Translations under genes and position numbers: made by a program
Source of the DNA: Pseudo-nitzschia pungens
Lineage: Eukaryota > Bacillariophyta > Bacillariophyceae > Bacillariales > Bacillariaceae
Direction: 5' to 3'
DNA length: 64,000 nt
Assembly (NCBI GenBank): GCA_037355855.1
Contig: CM074763.1
Location: forward strand, 3,348,001 to 3,412,000
Shown here: piece after piece, positions 55,300-64,000 of the stretch
Position numbering within the stretch: position 1 is the stretch's first letter
How the letters are laid out: each line of letters opens with the position of its first letter
Notes under the pieces: model-generated
Seen by the model: only the letters and a program-made list of their open reading frames with translations
What the model was told of the DNA's origin: nothing
Databases searched by the model: none

Positions 55300-56950
55300 G
55301 ACACCAGCTGCAGTTGAGGGCAAAGGCCGGGGCAGGAGAAGCACCGGTTGAGATCAAAGCAACAACTGAAAAGCAGGCAATTGGGTGTTGGACCAACAGC
55401 AGACACGCCTCTTGGATGTGCAAATGCCAGGTGATGACAAAGGCCGGGGCAGGAGAAGCACCGGTTGATGACAAAGGCCGGGGCAGGAGAAGCACCGATT
55501 GAGGGCAATCAACAGCAGAAAACCTCCAGTGGAGTGCAGGAGCAACAACTGAAACGCCGCGCTTGAAAGGAGAAGTACCCGGTGTTGACAAAGGCCGGGG
55601 CAGGAGAAGCACCGGTTGAAGACAAAGGCCGGGGCAGGAGAATCACCGGGTGAGGGCAAAGGCCAGGACAGGAGAAGCACCGGTTGAGAGCAAAGCAACA
55701 ACTGAAAAGCAGGCAATTGGGTGTTGGACCAACAGCAGACACGCCTCTTGGATGCGCAAGTGCCAGGTGATGACAAAGGCCGGAGCAGGTGAAGCACCGG
55801 TTGAGGGCAAAGGCCGGGGCAGGAGAAGCACCGGTGGAGGACAAATCAACAGCAGAAAACCTCCAGTGGAGTGCAGGATCACCAACTGAAACGCCGCGCT
55901 TGAATGGAGAAGCACCGGTTGAGTACAAAGGCCGGGGCAGGAGAAGCACCAATTGAGAGCAAACAGCAGCTGAAAAGCAAACAGTTGGGTGGTGGACCGA
56001 CAGCAGACACGCCTCTTGGATGTGCAAGAGCCAGGTGATGACAAAGGCCGGGGCAGGAGAAGCACCGGTTGAGGGCAAAGGCCGGGGAAGGAGAAGCACC
56101 GGTTGAGAGCAAAGCAACAACTGAAAAGCAGGCAATTGGGTGTTGGACCAACAGCAGACACGCCTCTTGGATGTGCAAGTGCCAGGTGATGACAAAGGCC
56201 GGAGCAGGTGAAGCACCGATTGAGGGCAAAGGCCAGGGCAGGAGAAGCACCGGTTGAGAGCAAAGCAACAACTGAAAAGCAAGCAATTGGGTGTTGGACC
56301 AACAGCAGACACGCCTCTTGGATGTGCAAGTGCCAGGTGATGACAAAGGCCGGAGCAGGTGAAGCACCGGTTGAGGGCAAAGGCCGGGGCAGGAGAAGCA
56401 CCGGTGGAGGACAAATCAACAGCAGAAAACCTCCGGTGGAGCGCAGGATCACCAACTGAAACTCCGCGCTTGAATGGAGAAGTGACCGGTGCTGACAATG
56501 GCCGGGGCAGGAGAAGCACCGGTTGATGACAAAGGCCGGGGCAGGAGAAGCACCGGGTGCGGGCAAACAACAGCTGAAAAGCAAGCAATTGGGTGCTGGA
56601 CCGACAGCAGACACGCCTCTTGGATGTGCAAGTGCCAGGTGATGAAAAAGGCCGGGGCAGGAGAAGCACCGGGTGAGGGCAAAGGCCGGGGCAGGAGAAG
56701 CACCAATGGAGGGCAAAACAACAGCTGAAAAGCAACCTGTTGGGTGCTGGAGCAACAGCAGACGCTGCTCTGGGATGTAAAAGTGCCAGGTGATGACAAA
56801 GGCCGGGGCAGGAGAAGCACCGGTTGAGGGCAATTCAACAGTAGAAAACCTCGAGTGGAGTGCAGAAGAAACAACAGACACGCCACCTTGGTGCAGAAAT
56901 GCCTGATGATGACAAATGCCGGGGCAGTAGAAGCACCAGTTGAGTGATAG
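55300..56950 (-). repeat. LINE-3 5' array, higher-order repeat
   Basis: The basic unit is GGCAAAGGCCGGGGCAGGAG followed by AAGCACCGGTTGA (about 33-36 bp). It is interspersed with longer segments, AAAGCAGGCAATTGGGTGTT...ACGCCTCTTGGATGTGCAAG and CAACAGCAGAAAACCTCCAG, which recur every few hundred bases. A roughly 110-bp sequence (AACAGGGTACAGCAGCAACA...) occurs on both sides, at about 55060-55160 and 56950-57060. Confidence 0.9.
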
Positions 56951-57299
56951 GTTATATGCTGGGAAACAGGGTACAGCAGCAACAACAGGTCCAACGTTGG
57001 TCTGAACAAGGAAAAACTCCAGGGGAACCAAAAGAAAGGACTGGAGCACTACCAGAAGAGTCACGTTCGAAACCCACAGAGGTGCTCTGGAGTTACAGAA
57101 TTTAGAAACTCCAGTAGACCACTGCAAATCGTGTAGTGTAGAAACAAACCGACAACTGGCTTGTAACAAAGATCTGGGACCAGGGAAGTTGCTTGCGTGG
57201 GAGGGGGCTTTAGTAGGAACACTTAGGGACCGGGAGAGATCAATGGCAGGGCACACTTAAAAGGCTCAAGAGGGAACTGGAAGTTCAAACTCGCAAGTA

Positions 57300-57900
57300 C
57301 TTATAAGTGGAAACAGTATCCAGGGGCAATTGGCTTGAAAACAGGGACCTTGAGCGAGACACTTAGGGACCAGGGAAACAGTGGAAACAGTATCCGGGGG
57401 CAATTGGCTTGAAAACAGGTACCTTGAGCGAGACACTTAGGGACCGGGGAAGCTGCTTGCATGAAAACAGGGGCTTTAGTAGAAAAACCTAGGGACCAGG
57501 GAGAGGCTTGTGTCTTGAAAACAGTGTCGAACTTGAAGTTCAAGTTGGGGTTGCTTAATAGCGAAAACACTTAGGGATCAGGGAACGCGCCAACACTTAG
57601 GGATCAGGGAAATTGTAGTCTTGAAAACAAGGGGCTGTAGTAGCTGTAGTCTTGGAAACAAGAGTGCAATAAGTAGGAGGTACTTAGGGATCGGTTGGTC
57701 TTGGCTTGAAAACAGGTGTAGTAGGGGGAGCCTTAAGCGGAAATACTTAGGGACTGGGGGGCTTGGCTAGGAATCAGGGGTACTCTTAAGTGATAAACAC
57801 TTAAGGAGTAGTGGGCAATTGGCTTGAAAATAAAGGGGGAACTGGAAGATATGCTCGCGCGAACTTGCAAATACTTAAGGAGCAGCAAGTAGGAACCTTC
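57300..57900 (-). repeat. LINE-3 5' array, ACTTAGGGACC repeats
   Basis: Degenerate units with ACACTTAGGGACCRGGGAA and GGCTTGAAAACAGG, about 50-90 bp apart. No gene is seen. Confidence 0.8.
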
Positions 57901-58417
57901 TAGAAGGGGGGTGTATATGTGTTCGGTCTTGAAGAATGTAGAACGTTAAGTGGGTTCAACCTTGAAGAATGTAGAACGTTAAGTGGGTATCACTTATGGG
58001 GCTTGAAAGACTGTATAGCGTTAAATAATAAGGTAGCTTGAAAACAGATCGAAACAAACCGAGCTCGGAGACAAAGCGGAAGAAAACAGAATCAGCTGTA
58101 GAAATTAGTACTGCAATTGCTGTAGAAAATTATGTGTCCTTGTTTGCTTGTTGCTGCCGAAGGAAGCGATCGACCGGCAGGGAGACAAGCAACCAAAGCA
58201 ACCAAAGGAAGCAAGAAGCAGCCAAACCAATAGCAGAATCGAATAGGCGAGGTCTCTGTTAGTAGGTGTAGTGCTTGGTGTTGTTGTAGGAGCTTGAGAA
58301 GTGAGGGAGATATCAAAGGGGAATTGTGTGTAGAAATCTACGTGTTTTAAGTACTGGAACATCGGAACGTCGGACAAAATCGCGCATCGCAAAATTGTGC
58401 CCTGGCAACCTGTATGA

Positions 58418-59035
58418 AGATATTCAAAGTGGTGCTATGATCTGTGCTAGCAAGGCTCCTGTGTAGGAGAGTGTACTGGGGCTACAGGCAGCAGCCTCCA
58501 GTAACTGACTAACAGGTGCTAAGCTGAGTGCTGCGCTGTGTGCTAATTGGTAGCATAGAGCCTTAGCAACAGGCTTAGCAACAGACCTATCCTGTTTAGT
58601 ATGGATGCTAGCAGAAATTACTAGGGTCGCCGCGTACGATTTGTACCAATCGTACGTACCCCGAGTAAAGCATCTGTTATGGTGTAGCTAAATGCTACAG
58701 GGTTAGGGTTGCTAATGCTACGAGATACTGAAAGATGCTAACCTACCATGATACCATGCTAAGATACTATGCTACCGCCAGGGTCGGGTCATTGGTGTAT
58801 AATATGTACTATGACTGCATACCCGACCCAGACAGTTACCCAACGCGTTAGCACAAGCAAGCAAGCAAGCACACGATTGAATATAATTAAGCGGAGCTAC
58901 GCTACTCCGATACGCTACCCGTAGAATACAGTACCAGAGCTACAGAGCTCTGTTATTATACGAGTTATCGGAGCGCTGTCACGATACCATACAGAGCTGA
59001 GCGCTTTGGCTCAGCTCGCACTATTCACTCTTTCT
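58418..59035 (-). repeat. dispersed repeat, inverted relative of 4555-4930
   Basis: 58600-59035 is the reverse complement of the block at 4555-4930: GTCGCCGCGTACGATTTGTA, GGTTAGGGTTGCTAATGCTA, GCTACCGCCAGGGTCGGGTC, then CAGAGCTACAGAGCTCTGTT. The first 180 bases (58418-58600) hold short GCTAAG/CAGGCTTAGCAAC motifs only. Confidence 0.75.
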
Positions 59036-60195
59036 GTTACACTCTAAAATAAACACATCCTATCACGCCCTCACCATGATCGATTCCGATGTACCTCTAG
59101 GGAAGTACCTTGTAGTGACTAAGTGCATGCAATAGACCTTGAACAGTCCACTGTAGTCTCAGCACCATTTGCCAGGGATATACGTGTTATTATTGTTAAG
59201 GCTTTCCCTTATTTTTTCAGTACGCAGTACAAGACGATTTATCTACGAGTCGATTAAATCCTACGAAGATTGCTGACGAGCAATATCAACGCAGTTTATC
59301 AGACCCACCGCTCGAACCACTACGAAGCCGGGATGCCGGCTAGAGCGTGTGACGAAACCCAGCTGACTGATCATCATGCTGGCATCCATGCCTACACTTG
59401 GATGTAAAAGAACCATCTGCTGGATGTAAAACTCAGCTCCTGGCCTATCGTTCAATACGAGGAACTGACATCAACGTGCCTCCAGTGGATCTTTCGGACG
59501 TCGGACGCGGATACGATACAATAGTACGATATGAACGGCAGGTTCAAAGCGGACAGAAGAAGATCTACAGTGATGTAAATGGGGCTCCCTTTTGCTAGAT
59601 ACCGGGGCCTAGGGATCCCGTGCGGACCGGCTCATACTAGGTCTATGAAACAGAGCAGGGTGGTGGCTCCACCAAGTCTTGGCCCGGACGCAAAAGGGAC
59701 CGATTGAGCAAGAAAAGGACGTAACGAAAGAATCCATACGAAACGCCCTCCGATTGGAATCTTCAGTACGTTACGAGTGTCCAGGATGGAACGAAAGGCT
59801 TGCAGAGCCTTCAGTACGTTCAAACATCCAGCTGCTGATAGTGGATTGTAGCCAAATGACTAGATCCGGAAGGTCACCTAGATCCGGAAGGTCACCTAGA
59901 TCCGGAAGGTCACCTAAATCCGGAAGGTCACCAAGTTTAATCTTGCCCAACCCGGAAGGTCATCAAGTTTAATCTTATCCAACCCGGAAGGTCACCAAGT
60001 TTAGTCTTATCTAAACACGGAAGGTCATCGAGAGGTATTCTCGCAATCGCCAACACTACGTTACAGCAGCAACCACCGGTCCATATATTATTATTCCAAG
60101 AAAGAAACTAACTTGGAACGAGCAACAAATTAATCATTCTTTAAAAAAAGGAACAATTTACAAATCATCCAGAAGTTATCCAAAGCCTAACCAAC
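59036..60195. other. leader region of the 60-kb gene, possible LTR
   Basis: It starts TGTTACACTCTAAAAT, like the edge of a gypsy LTR, and shares ATGTACCTCTAGGG...CTTGAACAGT with 15660-15780. It might be a long LTR ending GTTACA near 60064 for the downstream gag-like gene, but no second LTR is in the window to test this. Short open frames at 59398-59972 have no recognisable relative. Confidence 0.3.
59855..60030. repeat. short CCGGAAGGTCAYC tandem repeat
   Basis: Four 18-bp units AGATCCGGAAGGTCACCT, then longer variants with AAGTTTAATCTTRTCCAACC between CCGGAAGGTCA cores. Confidence 0.9.
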
Positions 60196-61940
60196 ATGCC
60201 TAACCCTACTGAAAAGGAACCATCCAAGCAGTCCCCCAACGATCCTAAGATCCTTGAAACCCAGGGTAAGGAACCCCCTGAAAAGGAAACCCCAGGGAAG
60301 GATGAAGACAAGTCGGACGATGAGGAGATCACTGACCCCTCTGATGAGGAGGAGACTGAGGAATCTGATGAGGAGGAACCTGAGCAGAAGGAGCAAGGAC
60401 GCAAGAGGAAGAATGCACCGAGCAGCTACAAACCAGGAACATTATGGAAAAAAAAAACTTTTCTGGAAAATTTCCGTTTTCATGCGCGCAACTACTCTCA
60501 AAAAAATCTTAGGGCAATAACGGCTCTTCTATATTTTTAATTAATAATTAAAGAAGAGCGACCATAATTTAACGGTCTTCAACCGTCATCTTTGTCCTCA
60601 AAAAACGATTGTCCTCAAAACGTGTCCTCAACGATTTTGTCCTCAACAGACTGTCCTCAACCATTATGTCCTCAACCATTATGTCCTCAACAATTATGTC
60701 CTCAACATTTTGTCCTCAACCTCAATGTTGAAGTCATAGAGGTTGAGGACATAATGGTTGAGGACAGTCTGTTGAGGACAAAATGGTTGAGGACAGTCTG
60801 TTGAGGACAAAATCGTTGAGGACACTTTTTGAGGACACGTTTTGAGGACAGTTTTGAGGACAGTTTTGAGGACACTCTAAGTTGTCGTACAGCCGTTAAA
60901 GTGGATATACAGCGAACAATAGACGTTAAAACTGCGTTAATTTTATCGCGCGTTGAACATGGAAATTTTCTCAAAAAAAACTTTTTTCCATGATGTTCCA
61001 GTCAAGAAGATCACCAGAGCAGCAGCAGCAAAGGCAGCAGCAGCGGCGAAGGCAGCAGCAGCGGCGAAGGCAGCAGCAGCGGCGAAGGCAGCAGCAGCGG
61101 CGAAGGCAGCAGCAGCGGCGAAGGCAGCAGCAGCGGCGAAGGCAGCAGCAGCGGCGAAGGCAGCAGCAGCGGCGAAGGCAGCAGCAGCGGTGAAGGCAGC
61201 AGCAGCGACCGACACTGAGGTCCAAGACGTCGCAGCAGGATCTAGGGTCCAAGCAGAAGATGATTTTTCTATCCAGCCACGTACCCAGAGCAACACTGCC
61301 ATGGCTATGGTTGTCAAGCAACTCCAAATCCTACAGGACCGGATGGACGAAAAGTTCGGTACCTCCAAAGACAAAGAGGCCCTTATCGCTTCCAACAGAG
61401 CTGCTCAGGCAAGAGGAGGTATCTACGGCTACAACGACGGCAAGCCACTCACCAGACGGGAAGAAGATCTCTTTGAGGTCTATGAATCTTTCTGTAATGA
61501 GGCGACGGCTGAAGAGTTATTCCGATCTGATTTATCCACGATTGATTCTATCCGTCGGCTCACCCCTGAGCGTGCTTCCAGATTCTCCAGAAACCTTGCC
61601 TCCTACAGGCACCCTGCTTGTCCTGATCCTACTGCCGTCTATATCAGTGACTCTCTTATCGAGAAGCTAATGGTGTTTGCTGAATGGGTCCGCTATCAAC
61701 CCCTCATTGGTGCCCGCCCCACTGCCAAGGAATGGTTAGAGCAACATGACTCTTATGAGCGGACCGAGAAGCGTCTAGTGGCGACAAAGAAGCAACGAGA
61801 GGCAACCCCCGTGACGACTCCCCCGCCTTCCTTAACGACTCTGCCCAAGTTTGCTGAGTGGGACCGAGCATTCCGCCAAGACCTACGCAATCGTTTCAAC
61901 AAGCATGGATTCCCCCTACTGTATCGTCTGATAAATGTAA
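60196..61940 (+). pseudogene. acidic, Lys/Ala-repeat protein (gag-like?), interrupted
   Basis: Two open segments, 60196-60436 (ATG 60196) and 61002 to about 61940, lie either side of a foldback element. Dropping the element with one CAG copy joins them in frame at YKP|VKK. Order: Pro/Glu-rich start; an acidic SDDEE/SDEEE stretch; a basic KRKN patch; nine or so KAAAAA repeats (18-bp unit, 61020-61205) likely to form one long helix; a polar region (MVVKQLQILQDRMDEKF, coiled-coil-like); and FAEWDRAFRQDLRNRFNKHGFPLLYRL. The last part faintly recalls the capsid region of copia-type gag. After about 61937 the frame runs into repeat sequence and ends artificially at 62188, so the 3' end is probably lost. 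Function unproven. Confidence 0.6.
60437..60998. mobile_element. 562-bp foldback/MITE-like element
   Basis: Terminal inverted repeats of about 50 bp start GAACATTATGGAAAA on the left and GAACATCATGGAAAA on the reverse right. A 3-bp duplication CAG lies at 60434-60436 and 60999-61001. The interior is a large hairpin of 9-11 bp TTGAGGACA-type units (GTCCTCAA on the left, TTGAGGAC on the right) with its centre near 60730. There is no transposase, so it is non-autonomous. A CAG duplication fits CWG-targeting PIF/Harbinger-type elements, but the superfamily is not established. Confidence 0.8.
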
Positions 61941-62708
61941 CGCAACCCCGTAGCGACCCCCCGTGGCAACCTCATTTGTGTGCAAATTTAACACGACATA
62001 TGTTTGCATCACCTTGCGTTGCACAACCTATACGTTCAAGGTTATTGCGCGGTTTGGGTCGCGCCAGGGGGTTGCGAAAATCAGACTCTGTGGTTGTGAA
62101 ACGCAGACTCCGTGGTTGTGAAACGCAACCTCTTACTATTCTGAAATACTTCCTATGTGGTTGCGAAAATCAGACTCCGTGGTTGTGAAACGCAGACTCC
62201 GTGGTTGCGAAACGCAGACTTCGTGGTTGCGAAAATCAGACTCCGTGGTTGTGAAACGCAGACTCCGTGGTTGCGAAAATCAGACTCCGTGGTTGTGAAA
62301 CGCAGACTCCGTGGTTGCGAAACGCAGACTTCGTGGTTGTGAAACGCAGACTCCGTGGTTGCGAAACGCAGACTCCGTGGTTGTGAAACGCAACCTCTTA
62401 CTATTCTGAAATACTTCCTATGTGGTTGCGAAAATCAGACTCTGTGGTTGTGAAACGCAACCTCTTACTATTCTGAATTACTTCCTATGTGGTTGCGAAA
62501 ATCAGACTCTGTGGTTGTGAAACGCAACCTCTTACTATTCTGAAATACTTCCTATGTGGTTGCGAAAATCAGACTCTGTGGTTGTGAAACGCAACCTCTT
62601 ACTATTCTGAAACAATCATTCGTATGGTTGCGAAAATCCATGTCACACTATCCCAAACGAGTTATACCCCGTTTTGAAAATCATAACTCGCCTCCACAAT
62701 TACAATTC
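61941..62708. repeat. 22-bp tandem array, second locus
   Basis: After 140 bases of unassigned sequence (ACGCAACCCCGTAGCGACCC...), the GTGAAACGCAGACTCCGTGG array runs from about 62080 to 62640. It is followed by ACGAGTTATACCCCGTTTTG...CTCCACAATTACAATTCC to 62708. The module matches 1-440, including the flank. Confidence 0.9.
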
Positions 62709-64000
62709 CCCAGTTCAGTCACCGTCGGATTGTATTTCAGTTCCTGTTGTATCGTATTGCAGTTCCCGTCACATCGTATTCTTCCCTACCTGGAGCAAGG
62801 AGGCAATCAAATGCATGGTTAGAAGTGAACTCCGTGATCGATACCCCCGTCCAATCTTGATGCAGTTCACTCACCGTCGGATTGTAGTTCAGTTGCCGTT
62901 GCATCGTATTCCAGTTCCCGTCACATCGTATTTCAGCAGTTGCGTTCAGTGTATTCATCCCTACCAGGAGCAAGCAGGCAATTAAATGCATGGTTAGAAG
63001 TGAACTCCATGATCGATACCCCCAAGAATCTTGATGCAGTTCACTCACCGTCGCATTGTATTTCAGTTGCCGTTGCATCGTATCGCAGTTCCTGTCACAT
63101 CGTATTTCAGCAGTTGCGTTCAGTGTATTCATCCCTACCAGGAGCAAGCAGCAGGCAATTAAATGCATGGTTAGAAGTGAACTCCATGATCGATTCCCCC
63201 GTTCTTGATGCAGTTCACTCACCGTCGGATTGTAGTTCAGTTCCCGTCACATGATCGTATTTCAGTTGCGTTCAGTGTATTCTTCCCTACCAGGAGCAAG
63301 CAGGCAATTAAATGCATGGTTAGAAGTGAACTCCATGATCGATACCCCCGGCCAATCTTGATGCAGTTCACTCACCGTCGGATTGTATTTCAGTTCCCGT
63401 CGTATCGTATTCCAGTTCCCGTCCAATCGTATTCAGTTCCTGTTGCATCGTATTTCAGTTGCGTTCAGTATGTTCTTCCCTACCAGGAGCAAGCAGGCAA
63501 TTAAATGCATGGTTAGAAGTGAACTCCATGATCGATACCCCCAAGAATCTTGATGCAGTTCACTCACCGTCGGATTGTATTTCAGTTGCCGTTGCATCGT
63601 ATTCCAGTTCCCGTCACATCGTATTTCAGCAGTTGCGTTCAGTGTATTCATCCCTACCAGGAGCAAGCAGGCAATTAAATGCATGGTTAGAAGTGAACTC
63701 CATGATCGATACCCCCGGCCAATCTTGATGCAGTTCACTCACCGTCGGATTGTATTTCAGTTCCCGTCGTATCGTATTCCAGTTCCCGTCCAATCGTATT
63801 CAGTTCCTGTTGCATCGTATTTCAGTTGCGTTCAGTATGTTCTTCCCTACCAGGAGCAAGCAGGCAATTAAATGCATGGTTAGAAGTGAACTCCATGATC
63901 GATACCCCCAAGAATCTTGATGCAGTTCACTCACCGTCGGATTGTATTTCAGTTGCCGTTGCATCGTATTCCAGTTCCCGTCACATCGTATTTCAGCAGT
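62709..64000. repeat. satellite array, continues past the window
   Basis: Seven AGGCAATTAAATGCATGGTT anchors at about 62811, 62976, 63153, 63302, 63495, 63669 and 63862 give units of 149-193 bp. The later ones alternate 193/174, a 367-bp dimer. Each unit is a variable number of 22-24 bp subrepeats (TATTTCAGTTGCCGTTGCAT) plus the spacer TTAGAAGTGAACTCCATGAT. Open frames in it are artefacts. An inverted block lies at 16920-17470. Confidence 0.92.

Larger units (their letters stand above)
40205..58397 (-). mobile_element. LINE-3: apparently full-length LINE split by gypsy-5
   Basis: A perfect 20-bp TSD (TGCCCTGGCAACCTGTATGA) lies at 40185-40204 and 58398-58417. Without gypsy-5 the element is about 12.5 kb: a 3.4-kb 5' region with tandem arrays, ORF1, an overlapping ORF2, and a 0.3-kb 3' UTR ending in ATT repeats. 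It is the most complete LINE in the window. One frameshift in ORF2 and the gypsy-5 insertion disable it. ORF2 with APE endonuclease, RT, RNase H and a CCHC knuckle fits the RNase H-bearing LINE clades (I/Tad/Ambal-like); the clade is not settled. Confidence 0.95.
54966..58397 (-). promoter_or_regulatory. LINE-3 5' region (3.4 kb, tandem arrays)
   Basis: The region lies between the 5' TSD and the ORF1 start, so it should contain the LINE's internal promoter. It is built of two tandem arrays (55300-56950; 57300-57900) and a unique 5' end (57900-58397). Long minus-strand open frames here (for example 55643-57256) are Cys/Leu/Pro-rich translations of the arrays, so I do not call them genes. Confidence 0.7.

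Noticed and set aside
55509..57256. Long Cys/Pro/Leu-rich minus-strand ORFs (408 and 537 codons)
   Set aside because: They are translations of the LINE-3 5' array in two overlapping frames. Both are open because the repeat lacks stops, which argues against coding.
59398..59972. Short plus-strand ORFs before the gag-like gene
   Set aside because: No homology to anything in the window, and the second runs into the CCGGAAGGTCACC tandem repeat. They are noted only as part of a leader region.
61940..62188. C-terminal 80 codons of the 411-codon ORF
   Set aside because: The frame reads through unassigned sequence into the 22-bp array (SVVVKRRLRGCETQ). This is chance read-through, not part of the protein.
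62708..64000. Several 60-160 codon ORFs on both strands
   Set aside because: All lie in satellite units and change with unit phase. There is no conserved domain.

Overview
This is a eukaryotic, repeat-saturated window with almost no single-copy sequence. I think it comes from a diatom (stramenopile). Three things support that: an APE/RT/RNase H LINE whose first ORF resembles a large family of diatom hypothetical proteins I recall, Ty3/gypsy elements with an unusual His-rich zinc knuckle, and short GT-AG introns (57 and 110 nt). No database search was possible, so the species is open. No prokaryotic gene, CRISPR array, rRNA or tRNA gene was recognised.

Layout. 1-12.3 kb is a patchwork of minisatellites and low-copy repeats. 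It holds two diverged copies of an unrecognised two-exon gene (449-2002 minus; 5692-7187 plus). The second copy sits between two long inverted arms (about 2940-5565 and 9521-11040) whose inner edges carry a perfect 33-bp inverted repeat. A decayed Ty3/gypsy 5' end (LTR plus gag) lies at 8021-9520. 12.35-14.93 kb is a 5'-truncated LINE (LINE-1). 14.9-17.9 kb is tandem and dispersed repeats.

17.9-58.4 kb is a nest of retrotransposons that can be dated by target-site duplications (TSDs). The older substrate is a short locus made of a coiled-coil pseudogene and two head-to-head gypsy pol fragments. LINE-2 (plus strand, 5'-truncated, 21-bp TSD) entered it at 17967-37255, and was then split by gypsy-1 (TSD GATGC) and gypsy-2 (opposite strand, TSD ACCAT). 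LINE-3 (minus strand, apparently full length, 20-bp TSD) spans 40205-58397 and was itself split by gypsy-5 (TSD GGCGC). Gypsy-5 has intact gag and pol and LTRs that look identical, so activity is recent.

58.4-64 kb holds more dispersed repeats, an acidic, Lys/Ala-repeat gene that may be the N-terminus of a gag-like polyprotein and is interrupted by a 562-bp foldback element, and two tandem arrays. The first of these is homologous to the array at the left edge of the window.

How the genes work together: the recognisable coding capacity is retrotransposon machinery. Gag packages RNA; protease, RT, RNase H and integrase copy and insert the LTR elements; the LINE ORF2 nicks DNA with an APE-type endonuclease and primes reverse transcription at the nick. 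The most interesting points are a conserved in-frame gag-UGA-pol arrangement with a hairpin just after the stop, the absence of a canonical tRNA primer site with a palindrome in its place, the two-exon gene family with a conserved intron, and the foldback insertion whose removal would exactly restore a reading frame.
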